A DNA stretch of 64,000 nt from Natronomonas salina. GTDB taxonomy: Archaea; Halobacteriota; Halobacteria; Halobacteriales; Haloarculaceae. This document shows positions 1 through 8,499 of this stretch, piece after piece. A program made the position numbers and the translations under genes. The first letter of the stretch is position 1. Each line of letters starts with the position of its first letter. The notes under the pieces were generated by a model, which saw only the letters and a list, made by a program, of their open reading frames with translations, made no database searches and had not been told where the DNA came from. The stretch spans positions 806,001 through 870,000 of the forward strand of contig NZ_CP058335.1 in assembly GCF_013391105.1 (NCBI RefSeq), in the 5' to 3' direction.

Positions 1-1420
1 CGACCGACGCGCCCAGGCTGTCGGCGGTCGCGTCCGCGTCGTCGGACTCCAGGACCTGGACGGCCGCGTCCGGCGACGGCATCACCTGGAAGCGGACCTC
101 CTGGAACGGCAGTCCCTGGGCGTACGACTCGGGGATCTCCTCCAGGCCGTCCCCGCCGGCCGAGTTGAGGAAGTGGTCCTCGAAGGTGGTGAGGACGATC
201 TCCTGGTCGGCCGCCGCGGACTCGAACTGCAGCGGTCCGCTGCCGACCGGCTCCTCGTTCGTGAACACGACCGCCTCCGTCGTCTGCCCGCCGATGTCGA
301 TGCCGGCGAGGTCGGCGCTGCTGGTCAGGTCCTGCCAGACGTGCTTCGGGAGGATCGGCACCTCAAACGCCCGACCGGCCACCTCCTTCGAGGCCGCGCC
401 GAAGTCGAGTCGGACGACGTCGTCCGCCGTCGCCTCGGCGGCCTCCACCAGCGAGACGCGGCCGCGGCGCCACGGCGTCGGCACGGGCGAGTCGAACTCG
501 CCGAGCGACGTGTCGTTCAGGAAGTCGTACGTGAAGGCGACGTCCTCGGCCGTGAGCGCTTCGCCGTCGTGCCACGGCGTCTCCCGCAGTTCGACTGCCG
601 CCGTCAGGGACCCGCCGCCCTCGTCCCACTCGATCGCGCGGGCGAGCCACGGGACGGGGTCGCTGCCGTCGCTCACCGTCCGCACGAGCGGTTCGTACAG
701 CAGGTCGGTCACGTGCCCCCGCGTGCGGTGCTCGGGGGCGATCGGGTTCCGGTTCTTCGTGATGCGGCCGTCCCCGAGCAGCATCTCGAGGGTGTCGGCG
801 TCGCCGACGCGCTCCAGCCGCAGGTAGTCGGTGAGCCGCTCGGGCCCGCCGGCCGGCCAGCGTTCGAACCGGTCGGTCCGGTAGCTGGCGATGCGGTCCG
901 GAAACGCGAGCGTCGTGAACGGCTGCTCGCGGACGACCTCCCGCTGGATCTCGTAGATCGTCTCCCGGCGGGTCTCGCCGGCCTGGGACCGCTGCTCGGC
1001 CAGGAGCTCGTCGACGCGGAGGTTGCTGTAGCCGAACGGGTTCTGCCAGCCGCTCTCCTCGCCGTAACTCGAGTGCAGGAGCGTCCGGAGTTCGTCGGGG
1101 CTACCCTCGCTGGGGTAGCGGGAGATGTAGATGTCGAAGTCCTGGTTGATCAGGACGTTCCGGAGGAGGACGTCGGGGCTCAGCAGGTCGACGAACGTGG
1201 CGATGCCGGCCTGTTCGAGGTGGTCGGACAGCCGATTGGCCACCCGGACCGCGTAGGGGTCGTACGACGCCGGCGTCGTCGCGATGGACAGCTCCAGCTG
1301 GCTGGTCGACTCCCGACCCAGGAGGTTCCTGAGTTCGCCGACGCAGCCGCTCGTGGCCGTGAGCGTCCCGGCGGCTCCCGCGAGCAGCGCTCGGCGCCGG
1401 AGGGAGGGTCCGGGGGACAT
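1..1420 (-). CDS. ABC transporter solute-binding lipoprotein (peptide/nickel family), C-terminus beyond left edge
   Basis: Extracellular substrate-capture component of a peptide-type ABC importer. The protein opens with MSPGPSLRRRALLAGAAGTL followed by TATSGC, a twin-arginine signal ending in a lipobox Cys, so it is predicted to be a Tat-exported lipoprotein. The body reads like the SBP_bac_5 family, with stretches such as LLYEPLVRTVSDG and DGEALTAEDVAFTYDFLND typical of dipeptide/oligopeptide-binding proteins. It is open from 1420 to the window edge, so the C-terminal end and any permease genes lie outside. A TATA-like TTTATAG about 27 bases upstream suggests a leaderless transcript starting near the ATG. 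The substrate cannot be deduced. Confidence 0.9.
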   Translation of the reverse strand, partial: MSPGPSLRRRALLAGAAGTLTATSGCVGELRNLLGRESTSQLELSIATTPASYDPYAVRVANRLSDHLEQAGIATFVDLLSPDVLLRNVLINQDFDIYISRYPSEGSPDELRTLLHSSYGEESGWQNPFGYSNLRVDELLAEQRSQAGETRRETIYEIQREVVREQPFTTLAFPDRIASYRTDRFERWPAGGPERLTDYLRLERVGDADTLEMLLGDGRITKNRNPIAPEHRTRGHVTDLLYEPLVRTVSDGSDPVPWLARAIEWDEGGGSLTAAVELRETPWHDGEALTAEDVAFTYDFLNDTSLGEFDSPVPTPWRRGRVSLVEAAEATADDVVRLDFGAASKEVAGRAFEVPILPKHVWQDLTSSADLAGIDIGGQTTEAVVFTNEEPVGSGPLQFESAAADQEIVLTTFEDHFLNSAGGDGLEEIPESYAQGLPFQEVRFQVMPSPDAAVQVLESDDADATADSLGASV

Positions 1421-1447
1421 GCTGTAGGTACCTGACAGGCGAATAGC

Positions 1448-1454
1448 TATAAAC
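1448..1454 (-). promoter_or_regulatory. TATA-like element of the solute-binding protein gene
   Basis: Read on the minus strand this is TTTATAG, centred about 30 bases before the ATG at 1420, the spacing expected for a leaderless haloarchaeal transcript. Confidence 0.5.
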
Positions 1455-1497
1455 TTCTTCATAGGCCCACCACGTCGGCGGTTCCCCCGACGCGCGG

Positions 1498-2781
1498 TCA
1501 GAGGTAGCCGAACAGCGGCGCGAGCAGCGCGAGCGCCCAGCCCGCGAGGCCGACGTACAGCGGCGGGGCAATCGACTCGGACTCCGCGGTCGCGGCGCCG
1601 CCGAGGGCCACGAGCCCGACGGCCAGCAGCACGGCGCCCCGGTGGAGGGCGACCCGCAGCGGGACGACCGAGACGCCCATCACGGCGTAGTCGACGACGA
1701 AGGCCGCCCCCAGGCCCAGCGCGGCGAACGCGAACGCCCAGGACCGGTCGGAGCCCCGCCCCAGGACGTACGCGATCGACGGGGTACCCACGACCAGCAC
1801 GAAGTAGAGGAACGCGGCGATGATCTTCGGGTTCAGCCCCGGGAACAGCTGTTCGCCGGCGATGCCCAGGTGTCTGATCGTGGTGAACAGCGCGAACAGC
1901 CCGGCGCCGAGGGTCAGTTCCCGGCTGCGGCGGTCGAGGAACCGCCGCACCTCCCGCTGGGCGCGGCGCGTCCGGATCGTGATGCCGACGAGCACCAGCG
2001 GGAGGACCGTCCCGACGAGGTGGATGCCGGTCGCCCAGCCGTCGCTGTCGGACCGGCCGTTCTCGAACGGCATCCGCACGACCCGGTCGACGTACCGCTC
2101 GCCCATGAACTCGCGTTCGAGCTGGCGCTGGGCGTCGCTGACGCCCATGACGGTGTGTCTGAGCCGGAACCAGTCCCAGTACTCGCCGTGGATCTGGACG
2201 GCCGTCCACTCCCCGCGCGGGTCGTCGTACGCCCGGATGTGCTGCCGCGAGCCGAAGTACGTCCCGGCGTGCAGCTGGTAGGACTCGTCGATCCACCGCC
2301 CCTGGTCGCCGACCTCGACGTACGTGTAGCGGGTCGACCCCTCGGCGCTGTCCCACGCGACGACGTCCGTGAGGTTCGAGGCGTTCGGGTTGAGCGTCAC
2401 GCGCTCGTAGGAGATGGTCTGGCTCTCGGCGTCGCCCTCGTGGAGCTGCTCTTCCTCCCACTCGAGTTCCGACCGCCGGGTCAGCGCCGTCCTGACGTCG
2501 GCGGGGTCGCCGAAGAACACCATGTTGATGCCGAGGGTCTTGCTGCCGTAGGTCGTCCGCTTGGACGTGTACGGCCACAGCACCGTCCCGTTCTCGGCGG
2601 GTTCGACCAGGTTGGGCTCGCCGGGGGCGTCGGACTGCTGGACGTCGACCCCCCAGAGGGGCCACTCCGAGAGGACGACGGCGCCACCGAGGACGGCGAC
2701 GAGGACCAGCGCGGCCGCGACCCACGCCGCGTCCTCGCCGATCTCGATGTCGATCTCGATCTCGCCGTCCTGGTCGGCCAT
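1498..2781 (-). CDS. Polytopic membrane protein with an extracellular N-terminal domain, unknown function
   Basis: 427 residues. A short acidic N-terminus (MADQDGEIEIDIEIGED) is followed by one membrane segment at about residues 18-38, then a soluble domain of about 200 residues rich in Trp and Tyr, then roughly seven hydrophobic helices from about residue 235 to the end. The soluble domain has motifs such as QIHGEYWDWFRLRHTV, and the protein ends inside a helix (LALLAPLFGYL). I do not recognise the family. It faces away from the dolichol-kinase-like gene on the other side of a short intergenic region and lies upstream of the solute-binding gene on the same strand, about 80 bases apart. The ATG at 2781 is the first in frame before the acidic start. 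Confidence 0.8.
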   Translation of the reverse strand: MADQDGEIEIDIEIGEDAAWVAAALVLVAVLGGAVVLSEWPLWGVDVQQSDAPGEPNLVEPAENGTVLWPYTSKRTTYGSKTLGINMVFFGDPADVRTALTRRSELEWEEEQLHEGDAESQTISYERVTLNPNASNLTDVVAWDSAEGSTRYTYVEVGDQGRWIDESYQLHAGTYFGSRQHIRAYDDPRGEWTAVQIHGEYWDWFRLRHTVMGVSDAQRQLEREFMGERYVDRVVRMPFENGRSDSDGWATGIHLVGTVLPLVLVGITIRTRRAQREVRRFLDRRSRELTLGAGLFALFTTIRHLGIAGEQLFPGLNPKIIAAFLYFVLVVGTPSIAYVLGRGSDRSWAFAFAALGLGAAFVVDYAVMGVSVVPLRVALHRGAVLLAVGLVALGGAATAESESIAPPLYVGLAGWALALLAPLFGYL

Positions 2782-2900
2782 ACCCTGCTTGTGTGGCGCA
2801 TCGCTACAAATACCTAGCGTGTCGACTGATCGCCCCCGGAGGCTGGCCTCCGTCGGCGGTAAACGCGGAAGCTAAGACCCCGGCAGTCGACGCCCCCGAT

Positions 2901-3485
2901 ATGGCCTTCGAGCCCGGCCGTCGACTGGTCCACGCCTCCGGCGCCCTGGTCCCCGGGGCGTACCTCCTCGACGAACACGTCCTCGAGTACGGCGTCGTGA
3001 CGTGGGAGGTCGTCCAGGGACTCACCCTCTTCGGACTCGCGCTGGTGGCCGTCCTGGAGGCCGCCCGGCTCTACGGCGGCCTCGAGCTGTTCATCTACGA
3101 GCACCTCACCCGCGAGTACGAGCAGGACACCGTCGCGGGCTACGCCCTCTACGTCGTCAGCGCGACCGTCGTCGTCCTGCTGTTCGAGCCCCAGATCGCC
3201 GTCCCCGCGGTGTTCATGCTCGCGCTGGCCGACCCGATCAGCGGCTACCTCTCGACCGGCGAACTCCGCACCGTCAAGCGGCCGCGAGTCCTCGTCGGGA
3301 TGTTCGTGGCCAGTCTCCTGATCGCGCTCCCGTTCGTCCCGGCGGCGGCGGCCGTCGCGGGCGCCGTGGGCGCGATGCTCGCCGACGGGATCAAGCCGGT
3401 CGTCTGGGGCTTCGTCGTCGACGACAACCTCACCATCCCCATCGCCGCCGCGGTGCCGATGTGGGCCGTCGTGACGCTCCTCTGA
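2901..3485 (+). CDS. Dolichol kinase / CTP-dependent lipid kinase-like membrane protein
   Basis: 194 residues if started at the ATG at 2901. An earlier in-frame start exists at 2793 but its translation is not protein-like. The protein is almost entirely hydrophobic helices and carries the pattern FMLALADPISGYLSTG followed by a basic stretch (TVKRPRVLVGMF) and GAVGAMLADGIKP. That Asp-Pro and Gly/Lys arrangement resembles the dolichol kinase / phosphatidate cytidylyltransferase-like group. Family members phosphorylate polyprenols or diacylglycerol in the membrane with CTP; the actual substrate here is inference. In archaea the role would be supply of phosphorylated dolichol for N-glycosylation. 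Confidence 0.7.
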   Translation: MAFEPGRRLVHASGALVPGAYLLDEHVLEYGVVTWEVVQGLTLFGLALVAVLEAARLYGGLELFIYEHLTREYEQDTVAGYALYVVSATVVVLLFEPQIAVPAVFMLALADPISGYLSTGELRTVKRPRVLVGMFVASLLIALPFVPAAAAVAGAVGAMLADGIKPVVWGFVVDDNLTIPIAAAVPMWAVVTLL

Positions 3486-3563
3486 GCCCACCATCGGCGG
3501 ATCGCCAGCGATCGGTCTCGGGAGTCTCGAACGTGCAGCGATCGGAGAAGAGCGCTCGGCGGT

Positions 3564-3740
3564 TCAGAGCGTGAGCAGCAGCGGTACGCCGAAGGTGATC
3601 AGCAGCCCGACGAGCGCGACGACGGCGCCGATGCCGACGTCCCGGCCGGAGTAGGGGCTCTGGGGTGCGGTGTGCCGCGCTTCCCACTCCTTCTGGGGCT
3701 CCTCGGACTCGTCGTGGTCGTCCGCGTCGTGGTCGGCCAT
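3564..3740 (-). CDS. Small single-span membrane protein, haloarchaeal conserved type
   Basis: 58 residues starting at MADHDADDHDESEEPQKEWE. The first 30 residues are acidic and His-rich, followed by one hydrophobic helix (GIGAVVALVGLLITFGVPLL) reaching almost to the C-terminus. It is divergent from the creatininase-family gene at 3811, with about 70 bases between starts. Tiny acidic tail-anchored proteins like this are common in haloarchaea and mostly uncharacterised. The start was chosen at the Met preceding the acidic tract because the upstream extension reads as out-of-frame arginine-rich sequence. Confidence 0.7.
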   Translation of the reverse strand: MADHDADDHDESEEPQKEWEARHTAPQSPYSGRDVGIGAVVALVGLLITFGVPLLLTL

Positions 3741-3810
3741 GGTCGCTCGTGCGGACGGCCGGTACTTTGGCCTGTCGTTCTTTGTCGCTCGGCCCCGAAG
3801 CGCCGACAGG

Positions 3811-4581
3811 ATGTACCTCGGCAACGAAGCCTGGCCGGATCTCGAGACGTACTTCGAGGAGGAGTCGCTGGCTATCGTCCCGCTCGGATCGACCGAACAG
3901 CACGGCCCGCACCTGCCGGAGGCGACCGACCACCTCATCGCGGAGGCGTTCGCCCGCGAGGTCGCCGACCGGACGGGCTACCTCTGTACGCCCACCGTCA
4001 ACGTCGGCGTCAGCGGCCACCACCGCCAGTTCCACGGGACGATGTGGGTCGAGCCGCCGGCGTTCCGCGAGTACGTGGCGTCGCTCACCCGGAACCTCAC
4101 CTATCACGGCATCGACCGCGTCGTCTACGTCAACGCCCACGGCGGCAACGTCCCGCACCTCCGGGAGGTCGGCGCGCGCCTCCGCCAGGACGAGGTCGCC
4201 TACGCCATCGAGTGGATGTGGAACGAGAGCATCCCCGACCTCGTCGACGAACTGTTCGACCAGAACGGCCCGCACGGCGGCCCCAAGGAGACCGCGATGA
4301 TCCAGTACCTCCACCCCGAGCTGGTCCACGACGACCGGCTGGCGACGGCCCGCGACGGGGGCGTCCCGAGCGTCGAGGACGCCGGGACCCAGAAGTTCGG
4401 CTCGCGGACGTTCTACGACGCCGCGGACAACACCGACAACGGGGTCTTGGGTGACCAGACCGACGCGACGGCCGAGAAGGGAGAGGAGCTGTTCGAGGCC
4501 GCGAGCGAACAGCTCGTCCGGCTCTGCGAGTGGCTCGACGAGCAGCGCTTCGCGGACCTCATGCCGAACGAACACGTCTGA
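3811..4581 (+). CDS. Creatininase family amidohydrolase (possible ArfB-like deformylase)
   Basis: 256 residues. Metal-dependent amide hydrolase of the creatininase fold. The family motifs are clear: VPLGSTEQHGPHLPEATD near residue 24, SGHHRQFHGT near 70, and YVNAHGGNVPH near 110, supplying the His/Asp/Glu ligands of the two-metal site, plus GPKETAMI later. In archaea one member of this family, ArfB, removes a formyl group during riboflavin/F420 biosynthesis, and that is one plausible role; others act on creatinine or mycofactocin peptides. No neighbouring riboflavin gene supports the choice. The ATG at 3811 immediately precedes the conserved first strand. Confidence 0.85.
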   Translation: MYLGNEAWPDLETYFEEESLAIVPLGSTEQHGPHLPEATDHLIAEAFAREVADRTGYLCTPTVNVGVSGHHRQFHGTMWVEPPAFREYVASLTRNLTYHGIDRVVYVNAHGGNVPHLREVGARLRQDEVAYAIEWMWNESIPDLVDELFDQNGPHGGPKETAMIQYLHPELVHDDRLATARDGGVPSVEDAGTQKFGSRTFYDAADNTDNGVLGDQTDATAEKGEELFEAASEQLVRLCEWLDEQRFADLMPNEHV

Positions 4582-4627
4582 GCCGCCCCGGCCGACCGAG
4601 CCGGAGACGGCGACAGTTCGGCCAGGC

Positions 4628-4984
4628 TCAGGGCGCCCCGGCGATGGCCACCCGGACCCGCCCGTCGCCGTGGCTGTGGAGCTGTCGGCGGGTCTCCGGG
4701 CCGACGCGGATCGCCTCGCCCTCGGTCAGGACCACCTCGTCGTCGGCCGGTTCGTCCTCGCTCCCGCCGAGCTGGACGGTCAGCTCACCCTCGACGACCA
4801 GGTAGACCTCCTCCTGGCCGTCGTCGGCGTGGTCGTGGGCCTTCCCCTTGCCGTCCGGTTCCAGTTCCAGCAGCGTCATCCCGAGGTTCTCGCAGTCCAG
4901 CGGGTCGCGGAAGAACCACATGCCGCCGTACTCCTCGGGGACCACGCTGTCGACGTCGTCGGTGCTCGCGGTGTCGTAATCCAT
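4628..4984 (-). CDS. Cupin-domain protein
   Basis: 118 residues forming a single small beta barrel. The first cupin motif is visible as HDHADDGQEEVYLVVEGE, with two His and a Glu that would bind a metal, and the second half contains LTEGEAIRVGPETRRQLHSH. Small one-domain cupins of this sort bind metals or small ligands, and the substrate cannot be predicted. It is transcribed divergently from the membrane protein at 5063, and each gene has its own TATA element about 27 bases from its ATG, so both are probably leaderless. Confidence 0.85.
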   Translation of the reverse strand: MDYDTASTDDVDSVVPEEYGGMWFFRDPLDCENLGMTLLELEPDGKGKAHDHADDGQEEVYLVVEGELTVQLGGSEDEPADDEVVLTEGEAIRVGPETRRQLHSHGDGRVRVAIAGAP

Positions 4985-5006
4985 ACTCGGGCGTTCGGCC
5001 GGGACC

Positions 5007-5014
5007 CTTATATA
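5007..5014 (-). promoter_or_regulatory. TATA element of the cupin gene
   Basis: CTTATATA on the plus strand reads TATATAAG on the minus strand, centred about 27 bases upstream of the cupin ATG at 4984, consistent with a leaderless mRNA. Confidence 0.6.
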
Positions 5015-5031
5015 GACCGGCCAGCCAGAGC

Positions 5032-5038
5032 ATATAAT
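5032..5038 (+). promoter_or_regulatory. TATA element of the 5063 membrane protein gene
   Basis: ATATAAT centred about 28 bases before the ATG at 5063. Together with the minus-strand element 20 bases away it forms a compact divergent promoter. Confidence 0.55.
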
Positions 5039-5062
5039 CGACTCGAGGCCGGAGTTCCGGGT

Positions 5063-5749
5063 ATGGCACAGACGTACTCGTCGCGGACCCGAACGGCCCA
5101 CCCCAAGTTCCGGAACGTGGCCGTCCCGGCCGCGATCCTCATCGCCGTCAACGTGGCGCTCATGTTCCTCGTCGCGCAGACGCCGCTGGCGGCGGTCAAC
5201 GACCTGCTGTTCTCGACGCCGATCCTGGGGCTGATCGTCTTCGGCGCGGCCCTGACCGGCGGCAACGTCCTCGCCGAGCGCGGCCTCGAGCGCGGCCAGG
5301 TGGCGGTCGCCGGCGTCGGGATCGTCCTGCTGCAGGGCGCCTACGCCGTCTTCGGCGGCGGCATCCTCGCGCGCGTCCCGCAGGCCTCCCAGGGCGTCGC
5401 CCTCGGGGTGACGCTCGTGGTGACCGTCGCGATGACGATCGCCGTCGCGGGGTACGTCTACGTCCGCGACCGGGACTTCGACCACTGGAACAAGTGGGCC
5501 CTCGGCGCGTTCGTGATCGGCGCCGTCCTCGTGCTCGTGGGCTCCTTCGTCACCGACCTTGCACTCCTCGGCGGCTTCCTGTTCATCTTCCTCGGCTTCA
5601 TGTTCCGGCTCGGCTACGAGATCTGGCGGGTCCGAGCCTCCTACGACCCCGACCGCTCGCTGATCCACGCCCTCGGCATCTACGTGGCGTTCACCGGCGT
5701 GTTCGTCCACGTGCTGCAGATCGTCGCGCGGATGATGGCCGACAGGTGA
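5063..5749 (+). CDS. Seven-helix membrane protein, possibly Bax inhibitor-1-like
   Basis: 228 residues with about seven hydrophobic helices separated by short loops. The central loop VRDRDFDHWNKW is charged. The last helix, around HALGIYVAFTGVFVHVLQIV, resembles the closing segment of YccA/BI-1 family proteins, which are calcium-leak or stress-related membrane proteins. That resemblance is weak and from pattern only, so family placement is tentative. The ATG at 5063 sits about 28 bases after a TATA element, supporting this start over the longer in-frame extension. Confidence 0.7.
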   Translation: MAQTYSSRTRTAHPKFRNVAVPAAILIAVNVALMFLVAQTPLAAVNDLLFSTPILGLIVFGAALTGGNVLAERGLERGQVAVAGVGIVLLQGAYAVFGGGILARVPQASQGVALGVTLVVTVAMTIAVAGYVYVRDRDFDHWNKWALGAFVIGAVLVLVGSFVTDLALLGGFLFIFLGFMFRLGYEIWRVRASYDPDRSLIHALGIYVAFTGVFVHVLQIVARMMADR

Positions 5750-5794
5750 GCGGCGGGCTCCTCGTGAGGGCGAACAGCGGAGGCGAGTCCGTCG

Positions 5795-6094
5795 TCAATC
5801 GGAGCCGGCGAAACCGGAGTGGACCGGGTCCTCGACGTCGACCGGCAGGCCGGCATCGACCAGCGACGGTCGCCGGTACAGCGCCACGAGCACCCAGAGT
5901 GTACTGACCAGGGCGACCCCTGCAGCGGACCAGACCATCCCCAGCGAGAGGAACGCGGCGACGTACGCGGTCCGCAATCCGGCCGACGTGAGGCTGGTCC
6001 CGAGCGGGATGCACGCCCTCGAGTCGCGGAGGACGGGGCCGAGTGCGAGCGCAGTCAGCACGCTCCCGCAGAGGAAAATCGCGTCCTGCCACAT
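5795..6094 (-). CDS. Small membrane protein, unknown
   Basis: 99 residues, chosen from the Met at 6094 (MWQDAIFLCGSVLTALALGP). Two or three hydrophobic helices are followed by an acidic C-terminal tail (VDVEDPVHSGFAGSD). The in-frame upstream extension is rich in Arg and Cys and does not look coding. A TATATC-type element lies at 6172-6177, and a perfect 7-bp-arm palindrome lies just upstream of that at 6200-6214, so the gene may be regulated. No family recognised. Confidence 0.6.
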   Translation of the reverse strand: MWQDAIFLCGSVLTALALGPVLRDSRACIPLGTSLTSAGLRTAYVAAFLSLGMVWSAAGVALVSTLWVLVALYRRPSLVDAGLPVDVEDPVHSGFAGSD

Positions 6095-6171
6095 CAACGG
6101 TGTCCCCAGTAATTCAGCGTAGATCGAGTTCGAGCGAAGAGAGACATCGTCCGGAGGGAGGATTCGCCGAG

Positions 6172-6177
6172 ATATAA
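6172..6177 (-). promoter_or_regulatory. Probable TATA element for the 5795-6094 gene
   Basis: ATATAA on the plus strand (CTTATATC read on minus). It would place the transcription start near 6147, giving a leader of about 50 bases. Confidence 0.4.
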
Positions 6178-6199
6178 GGGTTCGCGATTTGATTACTAC

Positions 6200-6214
6200 T
6201 GCGAATAATTCGCA
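6200..6214. promoter_or_regulatory. Palindromic operator-like site
   Basis: TGCGAATAATTCGCA is a perfect inverted repeat with 7-bp arms around a single A. It lies about 25 bases upstream of the minus-strand TATA element, where archaeal activators usually bind, and about 140 bases upstream of thyA on the other strand. Function inferred only from symmetry and position. Confidence 0.4.
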
Positions 6215-6353
6215 CGCCTCGACGTCGCGGGGTTCACAACTGTTGGCAGGATTCACCCTCGGGAATCGCGGCCAACTTCTCGCGGCGGACGGAGCAAACC
6301 AGACCCTCACCAGTAACTCTTTACCCCGTCGGTGCCCCACCGATTCACAGTAG

Positions 6354-7382
6354 ATGCGCCAGTATCTCGACCTCGTCTCCGACGTCCTCGCCGGCGGGAC
6401 GTACAAGCCGAACCGGACCGGCGTCGACACCGTCGCGTCGTTCAGCCACCACTACGAGGTGGACCTCGGGGAGGGGTTCCCGCTGCTGACGACGAAGAAG
6501 ATGGACGGCTACCGCTGGAACTCCCTGATCCACGAGCTGCTGTGGTACCTCTCCGGCGAGGAGCACATCCGCAACCTCCGGGAGGAGACGAAGATCTGGG
6601 ACGCGTGGGCCGACGACGACGGGATGCTGGACACGGCCTACGGCCGGTTCTGGCGCCGCTTCCCGATTCCGGACGACGCCGGGCGGCTACCGGGCGAGAG
6701 CTGGCCGGACGAGACGCACCGCTGGACGAAGACCGAGGAGACCCCCGACGGCGGCGAACGCCAAGTGTTCGACCAGCTGCAGTACGTCCTCGATACCCTG
6801 GAGGAGAACCCCCACTCCCGGCGGATGGTCGTCAACGCCTGGCACCCGGCCAACGCGGCGGTCTCGACGCTGCCGCCCTGTCACTACACCTTCGTCTTCA
6901 ACGTCCAGGGCGACCGACTGAACGTCCACCTCACGCAGCGCTCCGGCGACATCGCGCTCGGGGTGCCGTTCAACCTCGCAGCGTACTCCCTGCTGGCCCA
7001 CGCCGTCGCCAACCGCACCGAATACGAGGTCGGGTCGTTCGGACACACCATCGTCGACGCCCACGTGTACTGCGGGCAGGGCGACCGCGGCGAGTGGTAC
7101 GCCGACAACCTGACCGCGCTGCAGCAGCGACTCGCCGACGTGGACGACCGCGAGGAGTACACCGACGTCCGCGAGTGGCTCGAGGCCGAGGCGCCGACCG
7201 AACCCGAGGCCGAGACCGGGTACGACCACGTCCCCGGACTGCTGACGCAGCTGTCGCGACAGCCCCGACGGCGCCCCCGGATCGAGGTCGCCGACCGACC
7301 GCTCGACGAACTCGAGTACGACGACATCCGGCTCCGCGACTACGACCCCGCGCCGGGCCTGGAGTTCGCGGTCGCTGAATGA
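6354..7382 (+). CDS. thyA: Thymidylate synthase
   Basis: 342 residues. It converts dUMP to dTMP using methylene-tetrahydrofolate and leaves dihydrofolate. Recognised by the N-terminus RTGVDTVASFSHHYEVDLGEGFPLLTTKK split across GVDTVASFSHHYEVDL, the arginine-containing HSRRMVVNAWHP, the catalytic Cys in LPPCHYTFVFNVQGD near residue 176, and the dUMP-binding QRSGDIALGVPFN. It is longer than the roughly 264-residue bacterial enzyme because of acidic insertions in the middle and before the C-terminus, typical of haloarchaea. The stop overlaps the hdrA start (ATGA), so the two are co-transcribed and the dihydrofolate made here is reduced by the next product. Confidence 0.97.
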   Translation: MRQYLDLVSDVLAGGTYKPNRTGVDTVASFSHHYEVDLGEGFPLLTTKKMDGYRWNSLIHELLWYLSGEEHIRNLREETKIWDAWADDDGMLDTAYGRFWRRFPIPDDAGRLPGESWPDETHRWTKTEETPDGGERQVFDQLQYVLDTLEENPHSRRMVVNAWHPANAAVSTLPPCHYTFVFNVQGDRLNVHLTQRSGDIALGVPFNLAAYSLLAHAVANRTEYEVGSFGHTIVDAHVYCGQGDRGEWYADNLTALQQRLADVDDREEYTDVREWLEAEAPTEPEAETGYDHVPGLLTQLSRQPRRRPRIEVADRPLDELEYDDIRLRDYDPAPGLEFAVAE

Positions 7383-7882
7383 GCGAGCGACGCCCGCGGA
7401 TCTCCCTCGTCGCCGCGGTCGCGGAGAACGGCGTCATCGGCGCCGACGGCGAGATGCCGTGGCACTACCCCGCGGACCTCGCGCACTTCAAGGAGACCAC
7501 GATGGGCCACCCCGTGATACTGGGGCGGCTGACCTACGAGTCCATCGAGCGACAGCTGGACGGGCCGCTCCCGGGCCGGACCAACGTCGTCCTCTCGCGG
7601 CGGGACTCCCTGGAGCTACCCGACGGGGCCGTCCACGCGCACACCGTCGAGGAGGCCTGGGAGCTGGCCGAGGCGGCGCTGGACGACGGCCAGGAGACCG
7701 TCTACGTCGTCGGCGGGGCGACGGTCTACGAGGCGTTCGTCGACGACGCCGACGAACTGCAGATCACAGAGATCCCCGAAGCGCCCGACGGCGACACGAA
7801 ATTCCCCGAGATCGGCGACGAGTGGACCGAGGTCGACCGGACGACCGACGGCGAGCTCTCGTTCGTCACCTATCGTCGGTAG
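7379..7882 (+). CDS. hdrA: Dihydrofolate reductase
   Basis: 167 residues. It reduces dihydrofolate to tetrahydrofolate with NADPH, regenerating the cofactor consumed by ThyA immediately upstream. Motifs visible: ISLVAAVAENGVIGADGEMPWHYP split at the Pro-Trp substrate site, the NADPH-binding GHPVILGRLTYESI, LPGRTNVVLSRR, and YVVGGATVYEAF. Length is normal for the family. The ATG overlaps the thyA stop by four bases, which implies translational coupling. The acidic C-terminal third is typical of halophilic DHFRs. Confidence 0.96.
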   Translation: MSERRPRISLVAAVAENGVIGADGEMPWHYPADLAHFKETTMGHPVILGRLTYESIERQLDGPLPGRTNVVLSRRDSLELPDGAVHAHTVEEAWELAEAALDDGQETVYVVGGATVYEAFVDDADELQITEIPEAPDGDTKFPEIGDEWTEVDRTTDGELSFVTYRR

Positions 7883-7994
7883 CGTCATCCCGAACGGCTC
7901 TCGGCGCTGCCGGAACAAGGTCCGCAACTACTTCTCGACCGTTCCGTCGTCGATTCCGTGACACCACGCCGCGTCCGGCGGTAACCCGGGGTCC

Positions 7995-8414
7995 TCAGAA
8001 CTCGTCTTCCAGCGAGGCGCCGATGAGCCCGCCGAGGGCACCCAGGCCGACGGTGTAGAGCGCGAGGAACACCAAGGCGAGCAGGAACAGGACGCCGACG
8101 CCGACGGGCGCTCCGACGCCGAAGAAGAACGTCGAGACGACCAGCCCGAGGAACGCCAGCGGGAGGGACATGACGACTCCGGCGATGGCGCCCACCCGCA
8201 GCCCGTCGTCGGAGTCGCCGCCCTCGAGGTAGCCGGCGACTCCGCCGCCGAGCACGGGCGAGAGCGGGACGAAGGACAGGACGATGCCGACAGCGGCGCC
8301 GATGAGCGCGTTGACGAGGGTGCTCCGCGAGTCGCCAGGTTCCTCGACGGGTGGCGCCGAGACGTGGTGGGTTTCCGCTGCCGTGTCACCGGTGGAGGGG
8401 CTGTCGGGCGACAT
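7995..8414 (-). CDS. DUF5518-like small membrane protein
   Basis: 139 residues from the Met in MSPDSPSTGDTAAETHHVS. A 30-residue polar N-terminus precedes a Gly-rich membrane region with about three or four helices (LVNALIGAAVGIVLSFVPLS, GAIAGVVMSLPLAFLGLVVS, GVGVLFLLALVFLALYTVGL). The pattern of alternating Gly-rich helices with GGGVAGYLEGGDSDDGLRVG resembles haloarchaeal DUF5518 proteins, whose role is unknown. It is divergent from the dehydrogenase gene at 8500. Longer in-frame starts upstream give a non-acidic, unlikely extension. Confidence 0.75.
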   Translation of the reverse strand: MSPDSPSTGDTAAETHHVSAPPVEEPGDSRSTLVNALIGAAVGIVLSFVPLSPVLGGGVAGYLEGGDSDDGLRVGAIAGVVMSLPLAFLGLVVSTFFFGVGAPVGVGVLFLLALVFLALYTVGLGALGGLIGASLEDEF

Positions 8415-8499
8415 ACCCGACCGCTCGGGGGGCAGGGCGGATAAAACCCACCGGCGGTGGAGGGCCGGACTTATGGCCGCGCGGGGACCAACGGGAGAC

